From contig JAWZYU010000013.1 in the NCBI GenBank assembly GCA_038380435.1, forward strand, positions 7,278,401 to 7,342,400: a stretch of 64,000 nt of DNA, written 5' to 3'. The DNA is from Ryuthela nishihirai (lineage: Eukaryota > Arthropoda > Arachnida > Araneae > Heptathelidae). The translations under genes were made by a program, and so were the position numbers. Shown in pieces: positions 31,866-43,380 of the stretch (position 1 is the first letter of the stretch; each line of letters begins with the position of its first letter). The notes under the pieces are model-generated. The model searched no databases. It was not told the DNA's origin and saw nothing but the letters and a program-made list of their open reading frames with translations.

Positions 31866-32837
31866 TCTGCTTGTGGTATACAATCATCATAGTACATGAT
31901 GTACTATATAACATATATATAAATATTCCTTCAGTCACATGCGAGTAGAAATTCATTGAAAAATGTTTTAATACTAGCTGAACAAAAGTTCAGTGCAATT
32001 TAGTATGGAGAATGTGAGAAGTAGCATGAAAAATCAAATTTTTCAACTTATAGCAATGTACACAGGAATAAGAAAAGTGACAACTACAGAATGAGTGAAA
32101 AATTTAAGCCTAGTAATATTTTAAAATTATATGCAAGTTATTATACATTATTTGCTTGTTAAACACCAATATTTTTGGTGATGCAAAATATATTCATTTG
32201 GTTTTGGTGATGAGTAATATTGATAATATCACATGTATAGTTTGTTGATACAATTATGCTCACTATATATTACATTTTGCTCTGTCATATTTTATGCTCT
32301 AAGAGAAAAAGTTATTGAAATCAATATTTCTGTGAGATATCTAGAAGCAATTTTGCAGAAGGAATATATGTGAAAACTAAATACATCAGTATAAATAACA
32401 TATGCATACAGAGAGAGAGAGGGAGTTAAAAAAAGAGCAATATTCAAGATATATGGTAAGGATATTATTATTACCATATTGTAAAAAGATTATATGGTTT
32501 CAAGCTAGAGTTTATGCAATATAACAACTGAGAATTTCATCTTATGTGTCAGAATACTCATTTATCATTGGTTGATTTCACTATCAATTTAAAATCAACC
32601 AGTGATCTTATAGATCACTAGTTGAGGAGTAACTGATATCTCATGAACTGTGAGAACTGTTGCTGCATCAACTGCACAGTCTCAAAGTTACCATACATGC
32701 TTCAACCTAAAACTGAATATTGGAACTTTAATGCCCTGGACATTTCACCAAGATACACCACTAATTGTGATATTGCACGTTTTTTCGCTAATTTTGAAAT
32801 TTGTTAATTGGCCCTATAATATATAGTATCAAATACA
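31866..32837. other. Intron sequence without recognised features
   Basis: A+T-rich, with a short (GA)n run near 32410. No gene or repeat relationship seen. Confidence 0.4.
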
Positions 32838-33072
32838 ATAAAATTCTCTGTTGGGCAAAAAAATTTTAAGTTTATCCTTCAAACACTTTGCATGTTAAAA
32901 TTTTTTGGAGAAAAAATGGAAACTTTTCGGAGCAAGGACAGCGTTCTATCTTCAGGAAGTCCTTGCTCTGAAATCTCCTGAATTTTCTCATAAAAAATTT
33001 TAACATTCAAATAGCTTGAAGAATAAACTTAAAAATTTGATTGCTTAATGACAGAGAATTTTACTTATTGTA
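32838..33072. repeat. Long hairpin (fold-back MITE-like), arms about 105 bp
   Basis: The left arm (from AAAATTCTCTG at about 32838) is mirrored by the right arm ending CAGAGAATTTTA. Shared blocks inside are TTTTAAGTTTAT, TGTTAAAATTTTTT and GAGCAAGGAC. The loop is about 18 nt (around 32940-32958). Ends look like a non-autonomous DNA transposon, but a target duplication is not clear. Confidence 0.75.
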
Positions 33073-33660
33073 ATTAATTTCTGAGTAAGGAGCAAGTCTT
33101 TTTAATTGGGTATAGTATTAAACACATGACTTTTTTTTTTCAGTGATGCAATTCTTTCAAGCTGCTTTAATTTTTGTAATCTTAGTAGTTTAAATATTTG
33201 CCTAGTGATAGCTATATATATAATCCATACAATCTAATTCTACCATTTCTTTTTCTTTGAACTTGGAAATTAAGGTTATGTCAATGTTCTTTTTGAAATT
33301 GTACTGCAAATATATATGCATTTCTTATATAGAAAAAACTGGTCATTACCAATGAAAAGTGATTTGTTGAACAGATTCTGAATTGATCTTCAACATAAGT
33401 ATTTTCCATTCATGATATATACATCTATAAATTTTAAATACCTAATATATATACTTTAAGAAATGTGGATTTTTTTTTGTCCTGTTTAACTTATAAAGAA
33501 TAAATTACTACATAAAACCGTAAAATGTTTCTGTTTCTATTGCATTCTCTTAGATAAAAAAAATATAAGAATTGATGAGTTAAAACTATAAAAAAAGTTT
33601 ACTTTCATTATAGTACAAATCATCATATCAGTTGCTTGTAAATAAGACTTCTCACCTTCG
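33073..33660. other. Intron sequence without recognised features
   Basis: A+T-rich. Nothing identified. Confidence 0.35.
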
Positions 33661-33662
33661 GT

Positions 33663-34655
33663 ATTTTTTTTTTATCTCCTCCATATAGCGTGATTTACAG
33701 AACAAATACTTTTTTTTTCATTTCTTTCCCAGAATTCAAGACTAAAATTATTTGAATACTAATTTCACCATTTTTTCGATGCATTTATAATTTTCTGCTG
33801 AAAGCAAGTGGTGAACAATAGATTTTGTTCATGTCTACAATTTTTTTTATCTCCTCCATACGATAGGATTTACAAAAAAAAAGGCATTTTTTTTCCATTT
33901 CTTTCCCAGTAAACAAGACTAAAATTGGTTGAATACTAATTTCAACATTTTATTCGATGCATTTATAATTTTCTGCCAAAAGCAATCGGTTGGATTGGAT
34001 TGGATTGTTTTACCTCTGAGCGGCACTTTTTTGCACACCATGGGTTGAGTTGTTTTACCTCTGAGTGGCACTTTTTTGCACACAATGGGCTAAATGGCCC
34101 GGTCACATGGACCCCGAAGGCTCAGAGAAGGTTGGGGGAGGGGACCCACTGGAACAGCTGTTGGGAGACAGATGGTAGCCTCCCGTCAAGGCTATCCAGC
34201 ATGTTCTTTAACGTGCACAGGGTATGGCTCTACCACACACGGGGCCACGGCTTAACGTCCCATCCGACGGACGGCGGCCTTTCCAAGCCCATCGCTGTCC
34301 CCTACTGACCGTGGGCAGGGCGGGGAATTTTGCGGAGATAAATCTCAACGTTGACCCAGCTGGGACTCGAACCTGGGAACTACAGATTACAAGCCTGGCA
34401 CGCTACCAACTGAGCCACCCCCGCCCCAAAGCAATCGGTGAACAATAGATTTTGTTCATGTCTACAATTTTTTTTATCTCCTCCATATGATAGGATTTAC
34501 AAAGAAAAAGCATTTTTTTCCATTTCTTTCCCAGTAAACAAGACTAAAATTGGTTTAAAACTAATTACCCCATTTTTGCTATGTATTTATAAGTTTCAAA
34601 CATCTTTTTTTCCCAAAGCAAGCAATGAACCCAATATCTTGTTCTAGTCTATGAC
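33663..34655 (+). repeat. Tandem array, three units of about 180 bp
   Basis: Units begin near 33663, 33841 and 34467 with TTTTTTTTATCTCCTCCATA. They share gatttacaRa, catttctttcccag, caagactaaaatt and gcatttataattttctgc. Unit 2 is interrupted by the SINE at 33991-34427; the third unit is the most diverged at its end. Confidence 0.85.
33991..34427 (-). mobile_element. tRNA-derived SINE with duplicated 3' tail
   Basis: Same family as 7486-7879, with head at the right, central block present and target duplication AAAGCAATCGGT (33979-33990, 34428-34439). At its left end the last 45-50 bp of the element (from the terminal TTGTTTTACCTCTGAG to CACCATGGG) occur twice in tandem. Confidence 0.92.
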
Positions 34656-35588
34656 TTTTCCATAGCCCCACATTGGTGATGTCAAAAACAGAATGTTCAG
34701 GCCTGGTAGGTATATAGACGCCATGCTGGAGCTCAATGGAAAAATGCTGCCAGAAGTCCAAGTATGGAACTGGCAGCAGAGAGTCGGATAGGGGCGTGGC
34801 TAGATCTGGCAGCAGCATCTGCCAAGTCATTGTCCCTAATCCTGACATGACCAGGCACCTAACAGAAGAGAACAGTGGTGGTGGTGGCTGCCAGATGATG
34901 GAGCTGCTGGTAGATCTTGGAGAGAACAGTGTGAGGCTGATGCCTCACCAAATCAAAGCCTGTGGGAAGCTAAAGAAAATTGGTGTAGAGGACACACCGA
35001 CGATGATACTTAGCTGCTACATGGTCCAAGGCAAGACTGATAGCATGCAATTCTGCAGTGAATGTGGAACAGTACTGTGGGATCTGGTCTACAATGATTA
35101 CATCACAGCAAACCATGGCTGATCCCACAGATGTACCAGACTTCGAGCCATCTGTGAAGACAGGCAAGAAGTCCGGGTGCACAGCATGATGGCTGGCAAA
35201 GAGTTGCTGATTTACACAGTCAGGCCTTCCCCATCCTGCAAAAAGAGAAATCACAGGAAGGGGAAAGAGTGAGCCAAGATGGAAGTAGCTCTGCTGTCGA
35301 CTGTGCGATGCTATCAAGACTGGTGTTAATGTTTCGCAGGTAACCTCGGATACACAAACAGCAAAGGACGAATGACAGTCGGCCGTTTCTGGTATAACAT
35401 TGGGTGTTGGAAAGAAGGCCATGATGTTCCAAATACCAGGCCAGCCTGGTATTTACCATTCTTTTGAACACCTTGCAGAGTCAGCTCATCAACATAATTG
35501 GATGATAATTCGAAGGAATCTTGGAATCTTTGCCTGGCTTGGGGAAGGCCAAGACAATGACCCAGCATATCTGTCCAGAGCTACATCT
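34656..35588 (-). pseudogene. RNase H-bearing LINE (Jockey/R1-like) fragment
   Basis: The minus strand from 35588 reads VLAFPKPGKDSKIPSNYHPI (RT start), LCKVFKRMVNTRLAWYLEHH, then a deletion. RNase H follows with DFLPVFTDGSKSGTSVGSAM, STFTAELHAISLAL and VPGHVRIRDNDLADAAAR (34985-34780). The DGS, E and D residues of RNase H are recognisable. Frameshifted and missing most of RT. Confidence 0.82.
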
Positions 35589-35591
35589 GCT

Positions 35592-38500
35592 GGATCTGGC
35601 CACTGCACACCAATTCTAACAAGGTCCTATTTGACATTTTCTGAATACTGCATCCTAGGTCTCCCCCTCTTTCTAAGGCCTTTAGGCACACTGTTCATAA
35701 CCCTATTCGCCAATCTATAATTATCCATATGGGCAACATGGCCAAAACAGTGGAGTTTCTCTCTGCACAATATGCTGCTTAAAGGACATTGCAGACTCCT
35801 TTGCCTAACCTCATCATTAGTTACAAAGTTGAACCACCTAATGCCCAAGATACTGCGTAAACATCTAGAATCAAAAGCATCTCATTTCCTGTTATCTTGT
35901 TTACAAAGTATCCAAGTTTCAATACCATAACTAACCCTAGAAAGCACCAAACTATTATAGTCTAATAATTTTAGTCTTTAGGTGTATACGCCTATTTCTC
36001 CACTCTCCATAGATTCTTAAAAGTAACAGCAGCAATCCCTATTTGTCTGTTAATCTCATGCCGCACATCACCATTATCTGTTACATAGCTCCCAAGATAA
36101 TCAAACTGTGACACCTGCTCAAGATTGCAACTATTCAGATTAACTGAATCACAGCCTGCCTGACCAATTTTCATCACTTTAGTTTTCTCTCTGTTTATAA
36201 CCAAACCTACTCTACTACCAGTCTCATCAACAGCTCGAATGAAAGAGTTCATCTCATCAACATCATTTGCCAAAAGGGCTAAATCATCAGCATAATCTAA
36301 ATCAGAAATTTTCGTATCTCCAGTCCATTTAAGGCCAAAATCTTTCCCTTGAAGTGAATTTCGCATAACATAATCAATAACCAAACTAAAGAGAAAAGGA
36401 GGCAAAATGCACCCTTGTCGAACATCAGAAGTAATGCTAAACCAATTGCTACAAGACTTACCAACTCTCACACACGACTCAGTGTTATTATAGAGAGCTT
36501 TCATTACGTTAACTAACTTGTCTGGTAAACCATATGATCTCACAATCAACCCCAAATTATGACGATCAACAGAGTTGAAAGCCTTTTTGAAATCAACAAA
36601 GCTAACAACCAAAGGTTTCTGAAACTCTAAATATTTCTCAAGAATCTGCCTAAGTGAAAATATCTGATCCACACATCCCCTACCACTTCTGAATCCACAT
36701 TGCTCACCATGCAATTAACTGTCAACCAGATTCTTAATTTTATTAAGCACAATCATGGAAAGAACTTTACCTAGAACAGAGAGTAGGCTGTTACCCCTAT
36801 AGTTATCACAAGAACTGCGATCACCTTTTTTGAAAATAGGGATAACAATAGTTCTAGTAAAATCCTTAGGAACCATGCCTTTATCATAAAAGATATTCAA
36901 AATTTCAGTCATCCATGTGGTAACCAAAACATTCCCAGCTCTAAGCATTTCAGTAGTAATTTCATATACCCCTGGGGATTTATGAAGTTTAAGTTTAGAA
37001 ATAGCCAAAATAACTTCAGATTGTGCCAACAATGCATCTATCATCATTGCAAACAATGGGAGTAGAACTAATCACATTGTTTAGAACATCACTGAAATGC
37101 TCAGCCCATTTAGCCATAACAAAATCCTCACCTTCTATAACCATACCTTGTTTATCCTTCAATCCCTGTATACCTGTCCATTTTGTATCATACAAAACAT
37201 TAACTATCTGGTACAGCTCTCTGCTGCTGTTGTGCTGTCTAACTGCTTCCTCGGCTTTGCCAGCCAAGCCATCAAGCCAAAGATTCTTATCAGCAGCTAA
37301 CTGATCCTTTACACATTTATTAAGTTCTCTCCAATGCTTTCTATTAGGACTTGTAGGGTATTGATTAAGGACATTCCTACAGTTCTTTCTTTCTGAAATA
37401 AGCTCAAGTGCCTTATCACTCAAATAATTCTGCCTCCTCTGCTCCTTTTTTCCTAAAAGAGTACTATTAGTTTCCAAAAAAACCTGTTTAAAATGGTCCA
37501 ATTCTTCCTCAACTTCAGTAGTAAGCAAACCATGATTGTCATAATGACTAAGTAATCTATCATGGTAAGATTTAGCTATAACTGGGTCTTTCAGTGCTTC
37601 AGTATTAAAGGTAAATTTTTTAAACCCAAGCACAACACTTTTTAAGTTTAAGCTGCAAGATACTTTTAACAAGGTAATGGTCAGATCCAATTTCAGGTCC
37701 CCATATATGACCTGGTATTCTTTACAGAACCTGCCCATTTGCTAATAATCAATCATATTCTTATGCAGCCCATCAGGTGAAACCCATGTGTATTTATGTG
37801 TGTCGTGGTTTGTAATAAGTGTTAGTTATTCTGAAACCACTGAGTTTACTTACCTGTAGGAGACATTGCCCATTGCCATTGCAGCTACCAATATCAAAAG
37901 GGCCTATCACCCCTACCCATAGGTCAGAGTCAGTACCAATTTTGGCATTGAAGTCACGTAGAACAAGGGTAATATCTCCTTTCTTGACAGAATTCAAAAT
38001 ATCCCAAAGTTGTCCGTAAAACCTATTCTTCTCATCCTCCTCGGCATCCTCAGTGGGGGCATAACAGCAGATAACATTCAAGTCTTTAATGCTTGTCTGA
38101 AATTTTGATGTAAGAAACCTTTCATTAATGCACTCATATCATAGAAAAGCATCACTAGCATATCTGCTGAGAAGCAGACCCACACCTTGGTGATGTTTAT
38201 CGTCTTCCCTCCCTGAATGGAGAAATTTAAGATTATTTTTAAGAATCTGACTTTTATCTGTCCATCTGGTCTGTTGCAAGCCGAGAATATCTAAATTATA
38301 ACGGTGGAATTCTTTGTGAGGACATCAAGAGAAAAAGCTCTGTGTAGAGTCCTCACATTCCAACTACCCATGGAGAGAAAATGGTTAGTGGGATGTTTAA
38401 AGAACCTACGTTTATTAAGAGAGTAAATGGCGACAATGTGAAACAGCCCCCTAATCGCAGACATGGGGCAAAGACCCGTACCCCCACCACTAAAGGCTGA

Positions 38501-38604
38501 AGCCATCTACATGGAAAGACTTCCTCCAATGTAGAATTTGATGATGCCAGTAGAAGCAGAGTTCAAGTGCCTGCGATGATCTCTGCTGAGGATTATCCAC
38601 CACA
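35592..38604 (-). mobile_element. RTE-like LINE, nearly complete, minus strand
   Basis: Starts inside the 5' UTR (38604) and ends in the C-terminal coding region (35592), so it lacks both extreme ends. The ORF begins at 38506 (MASAFSGGGTGLCPM). Endonuclease: 38400-37790 with SWNVRTL and LVLRDFNAKIG (Gly to Arg in the usual LGDFN). Linker: 37738-37020. RT: 37056-35992 with SFVDFKKAFNSVDRHNL, QGCILPPFLF and LDYADDLALLA. C-terminal GHVAHMDNY block: 35848-35627. Four or more frameshifts or stops. It and the copy at 59378-61206 share variants (AFNSV, ILPPFLF, KWTGD), so they form one subfamily. Confidence 0.88.
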
Positions 38605-39930
38605 GGTATTCCATGTGGCAACACAACTCCTGAACCAGTTTTGTTAGGAATGTTTCAACCATCCCCATATAGCCCACACATTTCATCTGTTTGCACCTGA
38701 AAAATAGCTTCAAAAGAAAATATTTCCAATGTGATGATGAGGTAACAATGAGGTGTACCAGGAGAGTACACACTGAATTCTGATTTCTTCAGGGCAGGAA
38801 TCAAAGAGTTGGTGTATTGATGGAAGAAATATCTCAACTGATCTGGCAATTATGTGGGAAAATAAACAGTTCACCTGGTATTCTTTGCTGTTATGGACAC
38901 ATACAAATGTGCAATAATGTGAGTACAACTTATCCCTGGATGTTATTTATCAAACAGCTCTTATATAAAAGTATTTTGCAATCTCAAATACCTAGAATTT
39001 TTTGGTGCACTTACAAATCTTTTACTTTATCTTACACATGACATGAGTTTTAACTTTTTCATGATCATAATTATTGAAAATACCAGAGTCCATTGACAAC
39101 TACAAAATCCAGATGACTAGTAAGGGTGGAGAACAAGACAATTTGGATCAGTATGTTCTATATCTTGGCTGGTATAATGTTCTGTGATATTAGCTTTTAA
39201 GGACTGTGCAATCGTTAAAGTGTTATTAAAGTATACATAAAATAACTCGTAAAAAATACATAGGCATTAAAACAAAATATTTGCTAAATGGGAAGGTACT
39301 TTTTCTCTTTAGGGGTGGGGATGAATAGTATATTAGCAATTGATATTTTATAGGAAGCTCTTGCTTACTTAACATTTTGAGCAAGGCAGTAATATTTCCA
39401 CCAATCTCATTTTGCCAAATTGTCAGAGATAGTGTGAATTTATATTTGTTATAATATCGATTGTATACATTGTAAAAACACAACAGTGGATTAAAATTAT
39501 TAAGGTTTTTTTTTTTAATAGTTGAACTTGATTAATGGTTGGCTGTTTGAAGTTATATGGCATAAGGGATGCTACGGCCCATAATACACCAAACAAGAAA
39601 AGATAAGAATAGTTGTACAATCTGGTATCTTGGAAAAATGAGATGGACTGTGCTGGTATAAGTCATGCTTAAAGTGTTACTATGAGAAGTTAGGTTATTT
39701 ATTAAATATGTTGCTTTGCATGTCTTGAAGAAAACTGATGAAACCTTTTTGTCACTGACATTTTTGGAGCTACAAGAATTTTTTTTATAAGAGTATGACA
39801 TTATACTATGCACAAGAAATGGGAAATATATTACTATTATCATCATCCAAAGCCCTTACTTGGCTATACTGGATAACATTCGTTGACATTTAAGTTAAAG
39901 TCATACTAAAAATTATATAAGAGCACAATC
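38605..39930. other. Intron sequence without recognised features
   Basis: Several short open frames but no recognised protein. 38640-38830 on the minus strand is open for about 60 codons without a family match I can name. Confidence 0.35.
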
Positions 39931-39934
39931 ATAT

Positions 39935-40195
39935 TAATCAAATTTAATTATCACAAAATTCACTGTATATAATTAGAATCTATAATATAGCCTTTAAAGA
40001 GAACCATAATGCTAATAATTCACTGATAAGTCTGAGAGTTTGTCACGTAAATTTTGAAGCTGAATGTACTATATCAGTGCAAACTCTCAGGTTAATTAAT
40101 ATAATTTGGAAATGTTATAGATCTTAAATAATTATATACATATATACAGTGAATTTTGGGATAACTAAATTTGAATAAAGTCGCACTTTCTACTA
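39935..40195. repeat. Inverted repeat with pogo-like end motifs
   Basis: CAAAATTCACTGTATATA at about 39952 is mirrored by TATATACAGTGAATTTTG at about 40142, with weaker flanking symmetry and a second inner pair CTGAGAGTTTG/CAAACTCTCAG (about 40030, 40079). May be one fold-back element or two facing transposon ends. Confidence 0.5.
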
Positions 40196-40199
40196 ATAA

Positions 40200-41240
40200 C
40201 ACATTTAAATCAAGCTGATGTTAGGACCTCCAATAATTTCAATTATTTTATTTTAAAAATAAATTTTACTATTATTATATATTCAATATAAAAATTTTTC
40301 TTTATGGAAATTGAAATTTATTTTGCATAAAACAGATATGTTTCATACGTTATCTTCATCAGACAAATTGATAATGGAGCTATCAAGTTGCCTCAAGATG
40401 TGTTATCCGGCTTCTCTAGAGTTACAGTTTGCTTTTTTTACAAAAAAAAAAAGCTAGTAAAGTAATTCAACACTTTTGTTTTGTTTTTTTCACTAAGTCA
40501 ACAACGATGATTTATTTGTTTGCCTTTTTCATGGTCAGTGATGTCTATCTGAAGAACATATCTACAAGAACAACTATTTTGAGTTTCTGAATTTAATTAC
40601 AGTTTAAATATTAAAAAATACATTCTCCCCTTCCCCATGCTATTCAGCCAGCCTCATACCTATCAATGTGTATCATATCATTAGCAAATACATAATACTG
40701 ATGTCCTTATTTGGTGAAAAACATTTTTAAAAACCTTTGATTCTTCCACATAAATCAAAAAAATTATATAAGTACCAATGTTGATGATTGCTGACATTAG
40801 AGAGAAGTTAAATTTTCTCGCCACAAAATTGAAATACCCACACCATTTTTCCACAAAAATCATCATAACAGAGCACAGAAATGCATTTAACTTGTTTTTT
40901 AACCATTGCTAAATATCATTACAAAAAAAATTAATGGGGTCATTGGTAGAAGAGGAAAACAAGATAACATTTCCCACCACACAAAATTCATTATTTCTGG
41001 AACATATGCTACTTTGCCTTGGGTAAGATATTAAACAACAGATGGCTAACAAATGTTACTAAATGATTCTGAGCATTTGCATAATTCTTTTATGATGCAA
41101 ACTGAAAAATGCTAACAATTACTGAAATTGCCCCATAAACAAGGAATCAAGAGATTAATAATTTATAAGGAACATACTTAATATATATGATTGGATGATT
41201 TTGAGAAATCATACATTTTATATTCACAATTTAAAACTAC
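40200..41240. other. Intron sequence without recognised features
   Basis: A+T-rich sequence upstream of the next exon. Nothing identified. Confidence 0.4.
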
Positions 41241-41330
41241 CTGCTCAAACAATGTTTCAAGTTCTTCTTTCGTTGTTGAGAAAGGCAATCCTTTTACAAA
41301 CAATTTGTTCTTTTCTAAACCGATTCCAAA
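41241..41330 (-). CDS. SART3: SART3 exon: start of RRM2
   Basis: 90 bp, phase 0. Acceptor TTTTTCCAG before 41330, donor GTAGTT after 41241. It encodes FGIGLEKNKLFVKGLPFSTT then KEELETLFEQ, which holds the RNP2 motif LFVKGL. It matches human SART3 (LEKHKLFISGLPFSCTKEELEEIC). It connects in frame from the exon at 48255 and to the exon at 23563. Confidence 0.93.
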
Positions 41331-41689
41331 CTGGAAAAAGAAATATTTTGTTTCAAGACATACAATTATTTGAATTCATTTCATAGTTTAGTTTAAACAA
41401 TAATGTAAAAATTGCTTTAATATTTATATGAACTTTCACATTATAATGTTTTAAGCAAAATCAATTTATTTTCCACTTGCTGATTTACCTGGTGTTACTT
41501 GGGGTTTAACTCACCATATCTTAAATATGTAATACATAGCTCTCCCCATGATACAAGCTGCCATTTTTACATATAACTCATTATGATCAATCCTGGGAAA
41601 TTTGTCTCACATAGAGAGGTGGGAGGGAATAAGGAGGGATATAATTTGGAACAGTCATGATGCTTTCTGTGTTCAGAAGCTACCATATG

Positions 41690-42172
41690 AGATAAACATG
41701 CATTTAATGGAAAAATGTGACTAAAGATAAAGATCATGATAATATCTATTTAAATCTCAATTTTCAACAATATCTGTTTAATATTTCAATAATTATGGAA
41801 ACCAGAATAATTAAAAATGATCCTCTTGTTTTATAAAAATCATTCATAATTGTCTAAAATTGAAATAATAATTATACAAACTTCTAAAATGTCTATTTAT
41901 TTTATTAAATGGTTTGAGGGAATTATTTAAATATTAATTAATTTCTGCAGTTAATTCTTATGAGAGAATACAGTTGTGAAATATTCCAGCTTCTGTAACT
42001 CTAAAATGTTGAACGAATATTGTTGAAAATTGAGATTGAAATAGATTTCATTGTAATCTTTATCTTCACTCATATTTTTTCTATTAAATGCATATTTTAG
42101 AAGTTCTAGAGCTTTAAAGTTAGATTCCCATTGGGATAACAAGAATATTCTCTAATATTTTGGTATGCAGTG
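41690..42172. mobile_element. CACTGCCC-family MITE, truncated copy
   Basis: Aligns with 20080-20815: GCATTTAATGGAAAAATGTG, atctatttaaatctc, ttttcaacaatat, and the right end ttggtatgcagtgta. It lacks the left terminus and the tRNA-containing insert. Confidence 0.75.
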
Positions 42173-42179
42173 TATATTC

Positions 42180-43094
42180 TACACGAAATAGAAATATGTT
42201 TATTTTATGTCATGATTTCTAACTTTCTTAAAACCAAAATAAAGTAAAACCAGATGGGTAATTACTGATTACTATACTTATTATAAAAATGTTTGCAATG
42301 TTAAAAACCTTGAAAGTTTTTCATGAAATATACTTATTTATAGTAGTATATGATTTGAATTTCTTTACAAATAGAAAGTTTTATTCAGGCACTAATGGCT
42401 ATCTGTTGTACGATTTACATTTTGAAGATAGAAATATAAGAAATCCGGATAGAGTATTGATTGAATGCATCTCAATTTAAATAATTTTTTAAATCATTAT
42501 CATAAAACATGTGTAAAAGTGATGAATGTGCATTTGGTAGTAGGTTAATAATGAATTATAAAAAGCTATTTTTTAACATATTTCATTAAAACTATAGTGA
42601 TGAAGTATTTGCGTAGTGCAGCAATTGGCCTCATCCCCTCTGTCTATGATGTTGCAAAATCACTAATGGGCTTAAGTATTGAGGTAACCTTGGTTTTTCC
42701 CCCATTTTCAGGGGTGATTGGAGAGGAGAGGTCTTTTTTTTAAAGGGAAGTGTGGGTGAAACATGTTGCTTTAAGCTATGATAAGAGGATGTACTATTTT
42801 AAGGACTATATTAATGGGGGGCAAGGAAAAAAATATGGGAACTAATCAAACTACACAAAAAATTAATCAATAATTTATTTCTATAGATATAAATATATGA
42901 ATACATGTTTCCAGCTTCAGTGCAAAATATGGATATAGTTACATTTACAAAATATTAAGAGATCAATTTTTGAAAAAAATAAAAAATAAATAAAAATAAC
43001 ACCATAAGAGTAGTGACACTCGTCTGTGCTCTTAGTGAACTAATAGTTTAAATTATACATAAACAAAAAATAGGCAATAGCAGAAGGGAGGGAT

Positions 43095-43126
<32 letters not shown>

Positions 43127-43380
43127 TTTTTCACTGATATTAATTTAGCACAGATGAGAAAAAGATAAAAGAATACATTATAAAAGTCAGAATCTCCTTA
43201 GGAGCATAATAAGATGAATTTATTTCATGTCACAAAGGTTACAGAAGAAAACACCACTTTCAGAACTTACAAAAGAATGACACAAACTAATCAGAACACA
43301 ACTTACTGCAAATATTTAAAACAGTCGACAAATTATCATGATTTTAGATATATTTTTATTCATCATCAGATTTAAGTAAA
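42180..43380. other. Intron sequence with a microsatellite
   Basis: No gene recognised. A (TA)n(CA)n run is at about 43100-43127. The rest is A+T-rich. Confidence 0.4.

Noticed and set aside
33663..34655. CRISPR-like array
   Set aside because: Three long tandem units without unique spacers in animal DNA; a minisatellite.
35992..36714. A 240-codon RT frame as a functional gene
   Set aside because: It is one piece of a LINE copy with several frameshifts; neighbouring parts are in other frames.
38655..38849. Minus-strand frame possibly from a transposase
   Set aside because: No motif of a named family could be identified.
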